Positions 33,497-41,863 of a DNA stretch of 64,000 nt are shown here, piece by piece. Position numbers and translations under genes: made by a program. The DNA is from Orlajensenia sp001423545 (GTDB lineage: Bacteria > Actinomycetota > Actinomycetes > Actinomycetales > Microbacteriaceae). Under the pieces are notes generated by a model. The model was not told where the DNA came from and made no database searches. It saw nothing but the letters and a program-made list of their open reading frames with translations. Location of the stretch: assembly GCA_001423545.1 (NCBI GenBank), contig LMOK01000001.1, positions 620,001 through 684,000 of the forward strand, read 5' to 3'. Position 1 is the first letter of the stretch. Each line of letters opens with the position of its first letter.

Positions 33497-36400
33497 CTAG
33501 CGCGGCACGACCACGACGAGGAGATCGCCCGCGTCCACCTGCTGCGTCCGCGGAATGGCGACCCGCTCGATCACGCCCGCGACGGGGGTCGTGATGGCCG
33601 CCTCCATCTTCATCGCCTCGATGGACGCGACGGCCTGACCGGCCTGCACCTCGGCACCCGCCTCGACCTGCAGGGTCACGACGCCGGAGAAGGGAGCAGC
33701 GACCTGGCCGGGCTGGCTGGCGTCGGCCTTCTCGGCCGCCTTGCTCTCGACGGCGATGCTGCGGTCGCGCACGAAGACGGGCCGCAGCTGGCCGTTGAGC
33801 GTGGTCATGACGGTGCGCATGCCCTTGTCATCGGCCTCGCCGATGGCCTCGAGTCCGGCGTAGAGGCGCACGCCCTTGGCGATCTCGACCACGTGCTCCG
33901 CACCCTGGCGCATGCCGTAGAGGTAGTCGGGGGTGTCGACGACGGACAGGTCGCCGAACAGCTCCCGGATCTGCTCGTACTGGCGCGTCGGCGCGGGGAA
34001 CAGCAGGGTGTTGAGCGCAGCGCGTCGCGTCGTGCTGTCGGCGGCGAGGGCGGCACGCTCCTCGTCGGTCAGCTCGGTGACTCCGATGCGCACGGTGCGG
34101 CCCTCGAGGACCTTGGTGCGGAAGGGCTCCGGCCATCCGCCGGGCAACTCGCCCAGCTCGCCCGCCATGAAGCCCACGACCGAGTCGGGGACGTCGTACT
34201 TCTGCGGGTTCGCCTCGAAGTCGGCCGGGTCGGCCTTGACGGCGGCGAGGTGCAGGGCGAGGTCGCCGACGACCTTCGACGACGGCGTGACCTTCGGCAC
34301 GCGCCCGAGGATCTTGTTCGCCGCGGCGTACATGTCCTCGACCAGCTCGAAGTCGTTGGCGAGGCCGAGCGCGATGGCCTGCTGGCGCAGGTTCGAGAGC
34401 TGGCCGCCCGGGATCTCGTGGTGGTACACCCGGCCCGTCGGGCCCGGCAGGCCGGACTCGAACGGCCGGTACACCTGGCGCACGGCCTCCCAGTAGGGCT
34501 CGAGGTCCGACACGTTCTGCAGTGAGAGGCCGGTGTCGCGCTCGGTGTGGGAGAGGGCTGCGACCAGCGATGAGGCCGACGGCTGGCTGGTGGTGCCCGC
34601 CATGGGGGCCGACGCGACGTCGACGGCGTCCACTCCGGCGGCGGATGCCGCGAGCAGGGTCGCGAGCTGGCCGCCCGGGGTGTCGTGCGTGTGCAGGTGC
34701 ACCGGCAGGTCGAAGCGTTCGCGGAATGCCGTGACGAGCTTCGCGGCGGCGGCGGGCCGCAGGAGCCCGGCCATGTCCTTGATCGCGAGGATGTGCGCGC
34801 CGGACTCGACGATCTGGTCGGCGAGACGCAGGTAGTAGTCGAGCGTGTACAGGTCTTCGGCCGGGTCGAGCAGGTCGCCGGTGTAGCAGACGGCCACCTC
34901 GGCGACCGCGCTGCCCTGGGCGAGCACGGCCTCGATGGCCGGGCGCATCTGGTCGACGTCGTTCAGGGCGTCGAAGATGCGGAAGATGTCGACGCCGGTG
35001 GAGGCCGCCTCGGCCACGAACGCCTCGGTGACGCTGGTCGGGTAGGGCGTGTAGCCGACGGTGTTGCGCCCGCGCAGGAGCATCTGCAGGTTGATGTTCG
35101 GCAGCGATTCGCGCAGGGTCGCGAGACGCTCCCACGGGTCCTCGCCGAGGAAGCGGAGCGCGACGTCGTAGGTGGCGCCTCCCCATGCCTCGACCGAGAG
35201 CAGTTCGGGAGTCAGCCGGGCGACGTAGGGCGCGACGGCGGTCAGGTCGCGGGTGCGCACGCGGGTGGCGAGCAGCGACTGGTGCGCGTCGCGGAACGTG
35301 GTGTCGGTAACGGCCAGCGGGGTCTGGGCGCGGAGCGCCGCGGCGAAGCCCTGCGGGCCGAGCTCGAGGAGTCTCTGGCGCGACCCGGCAGGCGCCGCCT
35401 GAGACAGGTCGATCTTCGGCAGTTTGTCCGTCGGCGTGATGGTGGTCGGGCGCGGTCCGTTCGGCTGGTTGACGGTGACGTCGGCCAACCAGTTGAGGAT
35501 CTTCGTGCCGCGGTCCTTGGAGACCCGGCCGCGCAGCAGTTCCGGACGCTCCTCGATGAAGGAGGTGCTCAGGTCGCCGGCGATGAACGACGGGTCGTCG
35601 AGGACTCCCTGCAGGAAGGAGATGTTGGTGGACACGCCACGGATGCGGAACTCGGCCAGCGCGCGACGAGCGCGCGCGACGGCTGCCGGGAAGTCGCGGC
35701 CGCGGGCCGTCATCTTCGCGAGCATCGAGTCGAAGTGCGGGCTGATGTTGGCACCGGGGTTGATGGTTCCACCGTCGAGGCGGATGCCGGCACCACCCGG
35801 CGAGCGGTAGGTCGTGATCTTGCCGGTGTCGGGCCGGAAGCCCGCCGTCGGGTCCTCCGTCGTGATGCGGCACTGCAGCGCGGCCCCGCGCAGCCTGATG
35901 TTCTCCTGCTGCAACCCGAGGTCGGCGAGGCTCTCCCCCGCTGCGATGCGGATCTGCGACTGCACGAGGTCCACATCCGTCACCTCCTCGGTCACGGTGT
36001 GCTCGACCTGGATGCGCGGGTTCATCTCGATGAAGACGTGCTGGCCGGCCCGCTCGCCCGCGGTGTCGAGGAGGAACTCGACGGTGCCGGCGTTGACGTA
36101 GCCGATGGACTTCGCGAAGGCGATGGCGTCGCGGTAGAGCGCCTGACGGGTCTCCTCGGGGAGGTTCGGCGCCGGGGCGATCTCGATGACCTTCTGGTGG
36201 CGTCGCTGCACCGAGCAGTCGCGCTCGAACAGGTGGACCGTCTCGCCGTTCGCGTCGGCGAGCACCTGCACCTCGATGTGGCGAGGGCGGAGCACGGCCT
36301 GCTCGAGGAACATGGTCGGGTCGCCGAAGGCGCTGTCGGCTTCGCGCATGGCCTCCTCGAGGGCGGCGCGCAGCCTGTCCGGGCTCGCGACCCGACGCAT

Positions 36401-36901
36401 GCCGCGCCCGCCGCCGCCCGCGACGGCCTTCGCGAAGATCGGGAAGCCGATCTCCTCGGCCTGCGACAGCAGCAGCTCGACGTCCTTCGACGGGGGCGTG
36501 GACTTGAGCACCGGGACCCCGGCGGCGATGGCGTGCTCCTTCGCCGTCACCTTGTTGCCGGCCATCTCGAGCACGTGCATCCCGGGACCGATGAAGGTGA
36601 TCCCCGCGGCGGCGGCTGCCTCGGCCAGTTCGGGGTTCTCGGAGAGGAAGCCGTATCCCGGGTAGATCGCGTCGGCCCCGGACTCCCGAGCGACCCTGAT
36701 GATCTCCGCGACGTCGAGGTAGGCACGCACCGGATGCCCCGGCTCGCCGATCTGGTAGGCCTCGTCGGCCTTCAGGCGATGCAGGGAGTTGCGGTCCTCG
36801 AACGGGAACACCGCCACGGTCTTCGCGCCCAGCTCGTAAGCGGCACGGAAGGCGCGGATGGCGATTTCACCGCGGTTGGCAACGAGGATCTTCTGGAACA
36901 T
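33497..36901 (-). CDS. pyc: Pyruvate carboxylase
   Basis: Pyruvate carboxylase makes oxaloacetate from pyruvate, bicarbonate and ATP to refill the TCA cycle. The 1134-residue single chain has all parts in order: a biotin carboxylase domain (1-450) with KILVANRGEIA, GGGGRGMR and FIEMNPRIQVEHTVTEEVT; a carboxyltransferase barrel (about 535-830) with DTTFRDAHQSLLATR; the allosteric/PYC-OADA region; and a C-terminal biotin domain with EAMKME, biotin Lys1098. The gene is monocistronic and divergent from a parA-like gene. Confidence 0.97.
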   Translation of the reverse strand: MFQKILVANRGEIAIRAFRAAYELGAKTVAVFPFEDRNSLHRLKADEAYQIGEPGHPVRAYLDVAEIIRVARESGADAIYPGYGFLSENPELAEAAAAAGITFIGPGMHVLEMAGNKVTAKEHAIAAGVPVLKSTPPSKDVELLLSQAEEIGFPIFAKAVAGGGGRGMRRVASPDRLRAALEEAMREADSAFGDPTMFLEQAVLRPRHIEVQVLADANGETVHLFERDCSVQRRHQKVIEIAPAPNLPEETRQALYRDAIAFAKSIGYVNAGTVEFLLDTAGERAGQHVFIEMNPRIQVEHTVTEEVTDVDLVQSQIRIAAGESLADLGLQQENIRLRGAALQCRITTEDPTAGFRPDTGKITTYRSPGGAGIRLDGGTINPGANISPHFDSMLAKMTARGRDFPAAVARARRALAEFRIRGVSTNISFLQGVLDDPSFIAGDLSTSFIEERPELLRGRVSKDRGTKILNWLADVTVNQPNGPRPTTITPTDKLPKIDLSQAAPAGSRQRLLELGPQGFAAALRAQTPLAVTDTTFRDAHQSLLATRVRTRDLTAVAPYVARLTPELLSVEAWGGATYDVALRFLGEDPWERLATLRESLPNINLQMLLRGRNTVGYTPYPTSVTEAFVAEAASTGVDIFRIFDALNDVDQMRPAIEAVLAQGSAVAEVAVCYTGDLLDPAEDLYTLDYYLRLADQIVESGAHILAIKDMAGLLRPAAAAKLVTAFRERFDLPVHLHTHDTPGGQLATLLAASAAGVDAVDVASAPMAGTTSQPSASSLVAALSHTERDTGLSLQNVSDLEPYWEAVRQVYRPFESGLPGPTGRVYHHEIPGGQLSNLRQQAIALGLANDFELVEDMYAAANKILGRVPKVTPSSKVVGDLALHLAAVKADPADFEANPQKYDVPDSVVGFMAGELGELPGGWPEPFRTKVLEGRTVRIGVTELTDEERAALAADSTTRRAALNTLLFPAPTRQYEQIRELFGDLSVVDTPDYLYGMRQGAEHVVEIAKGVRLYAGLEAIGEADDKGMRTVMTTLNGQLRPVFVRDRSIAVESKAAEKADASQPGQVAAPFSGVVTLQVEAGAEVQAGQAVASIEAMKMEAAITTPVAGVIERVAIPRTQQVDAGDLLVVVVPR

Positions 36902-36978
36902 ACAGGCCTTTCGTGAGGCGCGCGGTACGGGTCTGACGGTTAGGTTCTCCCAGACTAGTGAAGGTAACGTATCTACTT

Positions 36979-37842
36979 GTGCACGTACTCTCCGTCAGCT
37001 CCCTCAAGGGTGGCGTCGGCAAGACGACGGTGACGCTCGGACTCGCTTCAGCGGCGTTCGCCCGCGGCATCCGGACCCTTGTCGTCGACCTAGACCCGCA
37101 GTCCGATGTGTCGACCGGTATGGCCGTCAGCGTCGCCGGTCACCTCAATGTGGCCGACGTGCTCGCGAGCCCGAAGGAGAAGATCGTGCGTTCCGCGATC
37201 GCTCCGAGCGGGTGGACGCGAGGTCGCCCGGGCTCCAAGCTCGATGTGATGATCGGCAGCCCGTCCGCCATCAACTTCGACGGTCCGCATCCGCACGAAC
37301 GCGACATCTGGAAGCTCGAGGACGCCCTCGAGACCATCGAGAAGGAATACGAGCTGGTGCTCGTGGACTGCGCGCCGACCCTCAACGCCCTCACGCGCAC
37401 GGCCTGGGCCGCCAGCGACCGCGTCGCCGTGGTGACCGAGCCCGGACTCTTCTCCGTGGCCGCCGCCGACCGCGCCCTGCGTGCGATCGAAGAGATCCGT
37501 CGCGGGATGTCGTCGCGTCTGCAGCCCCTCGGCATCATCGTGAACCGCACCCGCGTCGCGTCGCTGGAGCACCAGTACCGCATCAAGGAACTGCGCGACA
37601 TGTTCGGGCCGCTCGTGCTCTCCCCCCAGCTTCCCGAGCGCACCTCGCTGCAGCAGGCGCAGGGCGCCGGCCAGCCGCTGCACGCGTGGCCGGGCGACAG
37701 CGCCCAGGAGATGGCGCGGTACTTCGACCAGCTGCTCGACCGGGTGCTGCGCACGGCGCGCATCGGCGAGTACGCCCACCTCGCGGCTCCGCAGCCCGTC
37801 GAGCGTCCGGCGATCGATCGCTCGGAGCAGTCGGCGGGCTGA
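36979..37842 (+). CDS. ParA-family ATPase (orphan)
   Basis: The protein (287 residues from the GTG at 36979) begins HVLSVSSLKGGVGKTTVTLG, a deviant Walker A at residues 10-17. VVDLDPQSDVSTG (Walker A') and YELVLVDCAPTLNALTRTAW (Walker B) follow. SPQLPERTSLQQAQGAGQPLHAWPG is the usual C-terminal ParA segment. A GTG seven codons earlier is possible. TAACGT lies 8 nt before the chosen GTG, suggesting a leaderless transcript. No parB or parS is adjacent, so this is likely an orphan ParA that positions some other cargo rather than the chromosome partitioning protein. Confidence 0.85.
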   Translation: MHVLSVSSLKGGVGKTTVTLGLASAAFARGIRTLVVDLDPQSDVSTGMAVSVAGHLNVADVLASPKEKIVRSAIAPSGWTRGRPGSKLDVMIGSPSAINFDGPHPHERDIWKLEDALETIEKEYELVLVDCAPTLNALTRTAWAASDRVAVVTEPGLFSVAAADRALRAIEEIRRGMSSRLQPLGIIVNRTRVASLEHQYRIKELRDMFGPLVLSPQLPERTSLQQAQGAGQPLHAWPGDSAQEMARYFDQLLDRVLRTARIGEYAHLAAPQPVERPAIDRSEQSAG

Positions 37843-37858
37843 TCGGATCCGTTCGCCG

Positions 37859-37890
37859 AGGCCCGGACGCAGTCGGCGGCCGAGGTGCGC
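37859..37890 (+). repeat. Copy B of the 32-nt intergenic repeat
   Basis: AGGCCCGGACGCAGTC followed by GGCGGCCGAGGTGCGC. It matches copies A and C at most positions and begins 17 nt after the stop of the ParA gene. The differences fall mainly in the centre of the predicted hairpin and near the 3' end. Confidence 0.6.
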
Positions 37891-37979
37891 TCAGCTACGT
37901 CGCGAGACCATTCGCGCGTCGGACGATCGCTCCGCTCTGCCCTCACCGAGCAGGTGCCGGGGTGACTTCACGCTCGCTC

Positions 37980-38011
37980 AGGCCCGGACGAAGTCCACGG
38001 CCGAAGCGCGC
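37980..38011 (+). repeat. Copy C of the 32-nt intergenic repeat
   Basis: AGGCCCGGACGAAGTC followed by CACGGCCGAAGCGCGC, in the same orientation as copy B and 121 nt from it. It is preceded by CGCTCGCTC, which also precedes copy A (CGCTCGCTG). GGAC-GAA-GTCC makes a small hairpin enclosed by GGCC/GGCC. It ends 8 nt before the stop of the convergent MerR gene. Confidence 0.6.
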
Positions 38012-38019
38012 GAGGGGCG

Positions 38020-38568
38020 CTAGGAGATCTTGCGGGTCTGACGACGAGCAGCGAGCTCGTCCAGGGTGTCGACGGGGTGCGAGTCGATCTCGACGAGGGT
38101 GGACTCCACCTCGCGCAGCACCTTGCCGACGGCGATGCCGAAGACGCCCTGTCCGCGGCTGACCAGGTCGATGACCTCGTCGTTCGACGTGCAGAGATAG
38201 ACGCTGGCTCCGTCGCTCATGAGCGTTGTCTGGGCCAGGTCGTTGATGCCGGCCTCGCGCAGCTGGTTGACGGCGACGCGGATCTGCTGGAGCGAGATTC
38301 CGGTGTCGAGAAGGCGCTTGACGAGCTTGAGCACGAGGATGTCGCGGAAGCCGTAGAGGCGCTGCGATCCGGAACCGGCTGCACCGCGGACTGTGGGCTC
38401 GACGAGCTCGGTGCGGGCCCAGTAGTCGAGCTGGCGGTAGCTGATCCCTGCGGCACGAGCGGCGACGGCGCCGCGGTAGCCGGAGTTGGCGTCCATGTCG
38501 GGGAGACCGTCGGTGAACAGCAGCTGCAGATCGTAACGATCTGCGTCACTCCGACTGAGTTCACTCAT
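38020..38568 (-). CDS. MerR-family regulator (Rv1830-like)
   Basis: The protein (182 residues from the ATG at 38566-38568) has a MerR DNA-binding domain: GYRGAVAARAAGISYRQLDY then WARTELVEPTVRGAAGSGSQ and a RLYGFRDILVLKLVKRLLD segment. This GYRG-type opening and the long C-terminal domain are typical of the actinobacterial Rv1830 group. GGAAGAGG is upstream of the chosen start at a normal distance; an earlier start would add ten residues. It is not overlapped with the next MerR gene, but lies 107 nt downstream of it. The inducer and targets are unknown. Confidence 0.87.
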   Translation of the reverse strand: MSELSRSDADRYDLQLLFTDGLPDMDANSGYRGAVAARAAGISYRQLDYWARTELVEPTVRGAAGSGSQRLYGFRDILVLKLVKRLLDTGISLQQIRVAVNQLREAGINDLAQTTLMSDGASVYLCTSNDEVIDLVSRGQGVFGIAVGKVLREVESTLVEIDSHPVDTLDELAARRQTRKIS

Positions 38569-38675
38569 GGATTTCGCCTCTTCCAACAGGATGCGCACTG
38601 TCCGTGCGCCGCTTCACTCACGGTACTCAGGTCAGTGCCGTGCGGCAACGACATCGGCACCGCGTGTCGAGGAAG

Positions 38676-39380
38676 TCACGGATTGGTCACGCGCTGAAGG
38701 GCGGCGCGCAGCAGTGTCGATCGTACGACCTCCAGCTGTGAGGCGATCTCGAGTGCCAGTTCTGCGCCCTTCGCCCGGCTGGAGGCGTCGTTGCGACGCA
38801 CGATCGGCGTCATCGCCGTCTCGATGAGCGATGACTCCCGCTCGGCGGCTGCACGGAAGCCGCGGAGGTGCCGCGGCTCGATCCCGGCCTTGCGCAGCTC
38901 GGCGAGGGCGCGCAGCACGCTCACGGTCTCCTCGCTGTACACGTCTGCCGGAACCACGAGCGATGCCGAGACGGCATCCGCCAGCAGCTGCGGGGATGCC
39001 TCGGACTCGCGCAGCAGCTCGTCGCGGTTGAAGCGGCGTGCCGACGAGAGCATCGACGGCCCGGGAGCAGCAGTGCCGGGGAGCGTGGGCACGTGGCCGG
39101 CGTCGAGCTGCTCGAGGTAGCCGCGGATGACCTTGAGCGGCAGGTAGTGGTCGCGCTGCATGCCGAGGATGAGCTGGATGCGCTCGACGTCGGCTGCGCA
39201 GAACTTGCGGTAGCCCGACTCGGTGCGCGCGGGCGAGATCAGCCCCTGCTCCTCGAGGAAGCGCAGTTTCGACGGGGTCAGCTCGGGGTGCTCAGGCGTG
39301 AGACGCGCGAGGACCTGGCCGATGCTGAGGAGGGAGGGGGTGGCGGATACCCGCGCGTGGGCGCTGGCGCCCGCCATCAT
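38676..39380 (-). CDS. ftsR: MerR-family regulator (FtsR/Rv1828-like)
   Basis: The 234-residue protein has an N-terminal winged-helix MerR domain: LLSIGQVLARLTPEHPELTP, SKLRFLEEQGLISPARTESGYRKF and VERIQLILGMQRDHYLPLKV. A long alpha-helical C-terminal domain follows. This is the Rv1828/FtsR group. In Corynebacterium glutamicum FtsR activates ftsZ and lies next to odhI, and here it directly follows the OdhI-like FHA gene, overlapping it by 4 nt (ATGA). The assignment of ftsZ as target here is inference from that parallel. Confidence 0.85.
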   Translation of the reverse strand: MMAGASAHARVSATPSLLSIGQVLARLTPEHPELTPSKLRFLEEQGLISPARTESGYRKFCAADVERIQLILGMQRDHYLPLKVIRGYLEQLDAGHVPTLPGTAAPGPSMLSSARRFNRDELLRESEASPQLLADAVSASLVVPADVYSEETVSVLRALAELRKAGIEPRHLRGFRAAAERESSLIETAMTPIVRRNDASSRAKGAELALEIASQLEVVRSTLLRAALQRVTNP

Positions 39381-39853
39381 GCTCGAGCGAGGTCGGGCCG
39401 CGACGAGTAGAACGTGAGGCGGAACTTGCCCACCTGCACCTCGGCACCGTCGGCCAGCAGGGCCGTCTCGATGCGGACTCCGTCGAAGTAGGTGCCGTTG
39501 AGGGACCCGAGGTCCTTGACCTCGAACGCCGTACCGTGCCGCAGGAACTGCGCGTGGTGGCGCGACACCGTGACGTCGTCGAGGAAGATGTCGGCATCCG
39601 GATGCCGCCCCGTCGTCGTCACATCGGCGTCGAGGAGGAACCGCGCACCGGCGTTCGGTCCCCGTCGCACCACGAGCAGTGCTGACCCGGACGGCAGGGC
39701 CTGGATCGCCTCGTCTTCCTCAGCGGTCAGATCGGGGTCGATCGCAAGCAGTGACGCCGCCTGCTCCTGAGTGAAGGACAGTGTGGTGTCCGTGCTCACC
39801 TGGTCGACCTCGTCGGCCTGTGCCCCGGCATTCCGGTCATCGGACTCTCCCAC
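39377..39853 (-). CDS. garA: GarA/OdhI-like FHA-domain metabolic regulator
   Basis: The protein (158 residues) is homologous to GarA/OdhI, which binds and inhibits 2-oxoglutarate dehydrogenase until phosphorylated by PASTA-type or PknG kinases. The FHA domain spans about 60-145, with SALLVVRRGPNAGARFLLD, TTGRHPDADIFLDDVTVSRH and LGSLNGTYFDGV. I chose the GTG at 39851-39853, because GGGAGGT lies 5 nt before it. This start keeps an N-terminal VSTDTTLSF segment (Thr23/Thr24) that lines up with the phosphorylated ETTS motif of GarA. A start at the later GTG would lose it. Confidence 0.9.
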   Translation of the reverse strand: MGESDDRNAGAQADEVDQVSTDTTLSFTQEQAASLLAIDPDLTAEEDEAIQALPSGSALLVVRRGPNAGARFLLDADVTTTGRHPDADIFLDDVTVSRHHAQFLRHGTAFEVKDLGSLNGTYFDGVRIETALLADGAEVQVGKFRLTFYSSRPDLARA

Positions 39854-39864
39854 AGTGCACCTCC

Positions 39865-40476
39865 CTATTCCTCCAGCGTATCGGATCGCCGGGTGCTCGG
39901 AACCAGCGGCAGGCGAATGACACGCCCGGTTTCGATCGCGTAGATGATTCCGGCCCACCAGTACAGGAAGACGCCCCAGAGGGTGATGGCCCATCCGATG
40001 GGCAGGGCGACGGCCGCCGTGACGGGGAATGCAGCACCGAGCATGAGCACGGGCAGGCCCAGGAAGAGCGCGAACGTGGCCACCTTGCCCAACTGGTGCA
40101 CCGGAAGCGGGCCGAATCCGTGGTTCGCCAGCACGATGCCGAGCACCGCGAGGAAGACGTCGCGACCCACGATCACGACGACCAGCCACCAGGGAACGAG
40201 ACCACCGGCGGCGAGGCCGAGGATGGACGCGAACAGGTACAGGCGATCGGCGGCCGGATCGAGGAGTTGCCCGAGCCGGCTGATCTGGTTGAACCTGCGG
40301 GCGATGAAGCCGTCGAGGAAGTCCGTGAAGCTCGAGACCACGAGGATGACGAGGGCGGCGATGTAGTCGCCGACGATGAGATAGCCGAGGAAGAACGGCA
40401 CCAGAACGAGCCGCAGCATGCTCAGCACGTTGGGAACCGTCCAGATCCGGTTCGTCGGCTCGCTCGGCTCTGCCAC
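39865..40476 (-). CDS. pgsA: CDP-alcohol phosphatidyltransferase (PgsA-like)
   Basis: The 203-residue membrane enzyme joins a CDP-diacylglycerol to an alcohol phosphate. The family motif D-x2-D-G-x2-A-R-x8-G-x3-D-x3-D is present as DFLDGFIARRF, then GQLLDPAADR. About six hydrophobic segments are visible. The N-terminal IWTVPNVLSMLRLVLVPFF is typical. The MerR-MerR-FHA-PgsA arrangement matches Rv1822-Rv1830 in mycobacteria, where Rv1822 is annotated pgsA2. It could make phosphatidylglycerophosphate or a cardiolipin; the substrate is not certain. The GTG start lies 25 nt from the divergent DUF1295 gene. Confidence 0.88.
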   Translation of the reverse strand: MAEPSEPTNRIWTVPNVLSMLRLVLVPFFLGYLIVGDYIAALVILVVSSFTDFLDGFIARRFNQISRLGQLLDPAADRLYLFASILGLAAGGLVPWWLVVVIVGRDVFLAVLGIVLANHGFGPLPVHQLGKVATFALFLGLPVLMLGAAFPVTAAVALPIGWAITLWGVFLYWWAGIIYAIETGRVIRLPLVPSTRRSDTLEE

Positions 40477-40501
40477 GGATCGAGTCTATCGACGGCGTAA
40501 C

Positions 40502-41347
40502 ATGCGCAACATGCAGCCTCTCGTCGTGTGTCTCTGGATCTGCGCCGGCACCATCGTCGCCACCTGGCTCCTCTCCGTGTTCACCCGGGAATACTCGTGG
40601 GTCGATCGCGTCTGGTCGCTCTCCCCCATCGTCTATGTGTGGGTCTTCGCCGCGGCATCCGGATTCGAGAATGCCCGGCTCGTGCTGATGGCCGTGCTCG
40701 TGACACTCTGGGGCGCTCGACTCACCTTCAACTTCGCTCGGAAGGGCGGCTACGCCCGCGGTGGTGAGGACTACCGGTGGGCGGCATTGCGGGCACGGAT
40801 GCCGAAGCCGGCGTTCCAGGCGTTCAACCTGCTCTTCATCGCGGGGTACCAGAACGCGCTCATCCTCGGGATGACCCTGTCGACGTTCACCGTCGACCAG
40901 GCCATGCCGACTCCGCTCGGAGTGGCCGACGTCCTCGTGGCCGCGCTCTTCCTCCTGCTCCTCATCGGGGAGACCATCGCCGACCAGCAGCAGTGGGACT
41001 TCCACCAGTGGAAGAAGTCCGAGATCGCCGGCGGTCGCGCACCGTCCACGCGGTTCCTCCAGACCGGACTGTTCCGCTACTCCCGTCACCCCAACTTCTT
41101 CTTCGAGCAGGCGCAGTGGTGGGCGCTCTACCTCTTCGCCGTCGTCGCGACGGGGAGCGTCCTGCACTGGACCATCCTCGGCCCGCTCCTGCTGACCGCC
41201 CTGTTCATCGGCTCGACGATATTCACGGAGTCGCTGTCGAAGGCGCGGCATCCGGAGTTTGCCGACTATCAGGCGACGACCTCGGCGATCGTGCCGTGGT
41301 TCCCGCGTCGGCGCACGGCAGAGGCAGCGGAGGCGCCGGCATCCTGA
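40502..41347 (+). CDS. DUF1295 / steroid 5-alpha-reductase-like membrane protein
   Basis: The protein (281 residues) is predicted to have about seven membrane segments. Family features are YSWVDRVWSLSPIVYVW near the N-terminus, ADQQQWDFHQWKK, and near the C-terminus TGLFRYSRHPNFFFEQAQWW, the SRHPN-type motif shared with steroid 5-alpha-reductase and isoprenylcysteine methyltransferase families. The substrate is unknown, probably lipid-like and membrane-embedded. ATGs at 40502 and 40511 are both possible starts; I see no clear ribosome binding site. It is close to and divergent from pgsA. Confidence 0.83.
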   Translation: MRNMQPLVVCLWICAGTIVATWLLSVFTREYSWVDRVWSLSPIVYVWVFAAASGFENARLVLMAVLVTLWGARLTFNFARKGGYARGGEDYRWAALRARMPKPAFQAFNLLFIAGYQNALILGMTLSTFTVDQAMPTPLGVADVLVAALFLLLLIGETIADQQQWDFHQWKKSEIAGGRAPSTRFLQTGLFRYSRHPNFFFEQAQWWALYLFAVVATGSVLHWTILGPLLLTALFIGSTIFTESLSKARHPEFADYQATTSAIVPWFPRRRTAEAAEAPAS

Positions 41348-41356
41348 GCGTCGCGG

Positions 41357-41812
41357 TCAGCCGACCAGCAGGACGCGGAGAGCAGGCCAGCTCGCCGCGA
41401 AACCGGGGTGCAGCGGGAGTCCGGCGACCTCGTCGACCGGCACCCACGCCAGGGCGATGGACTCCGGGTCGCTGATGACGGGCTCGAACGGATGCAGCAC
41501 GCGGGCGACGACCGTCGTGTACGACCAGAACCCCAGGTCGAGCACTGACGTGGTGACGACCTCGAGGTCGCTGCCGCTGACTCCTGCCTCCTCGTTCGCC
41601 TCGCGGATGGCTCCGGTGACGGCGTCCTCGTCGTCGTGGCGGGCTCCTCCCGGGAGACCCCAGGTGTCGCCGAAGTGGCTCCAGCTGGCGCGATGCTGCA
41701 TCAGTACGCCGCGCGCGGGGTCCCAGGCCAGAAGCCCGGCCGCGCCGAACCGACCCCAGAATCTGGACCCGTCAGGACCCTCGACCCAGGCGTCTCCGGA
41801 TGCGGTGCTCAT
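41357..41812 (-). CDS. Nudix hydrolase
   Basis: The protein (151 residues from the ATG at 41810-41812) contains a complete Nudix box, GGARHDDEDAVTGAIREANE then EAGV, which binds the metal that cleaves a nucleoside diphosphate-X bond. The N-terminus (WGRFGAAGLLAWDPARGVLM) and the FGDTWGLPGG lead-in are typical of MutT-like house-cleaning enzymes. A GTG six codons upstream is an alternative start. Substrate unknown. The gene is convergent with the DUF1295 gene, with only 9 nt between the stops. Confidence 0.87.
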   Translation of the reverse strand: MSTASGDAWVEGPDGSRFWGRFGAAGLLAWDPARGVLMQHRASWSHFGDTWGLPGGARHDDEDAVTGAIREANEEAGVSGSDLEVVTTSVLDLGFWSYTTVVARVLHPFEPVISDPESIALAWVPVDEVAGLPLHPGFAASWPALRVLLVG

Positions 41813-41863
41813 GCCTCCAGCATGCCCCACCGGACTGAACGCTACGAAACGTGTCGTCAGCGG

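Noticed and set aside
36979..37842. Chromosomal ParA of a parABS system
   Set aside because: No parB gene is adjacent and I saw no parS-like TGTTTCACGTGAAACA site. The neighbours are pyruvate carboxylase and MerR regulators.
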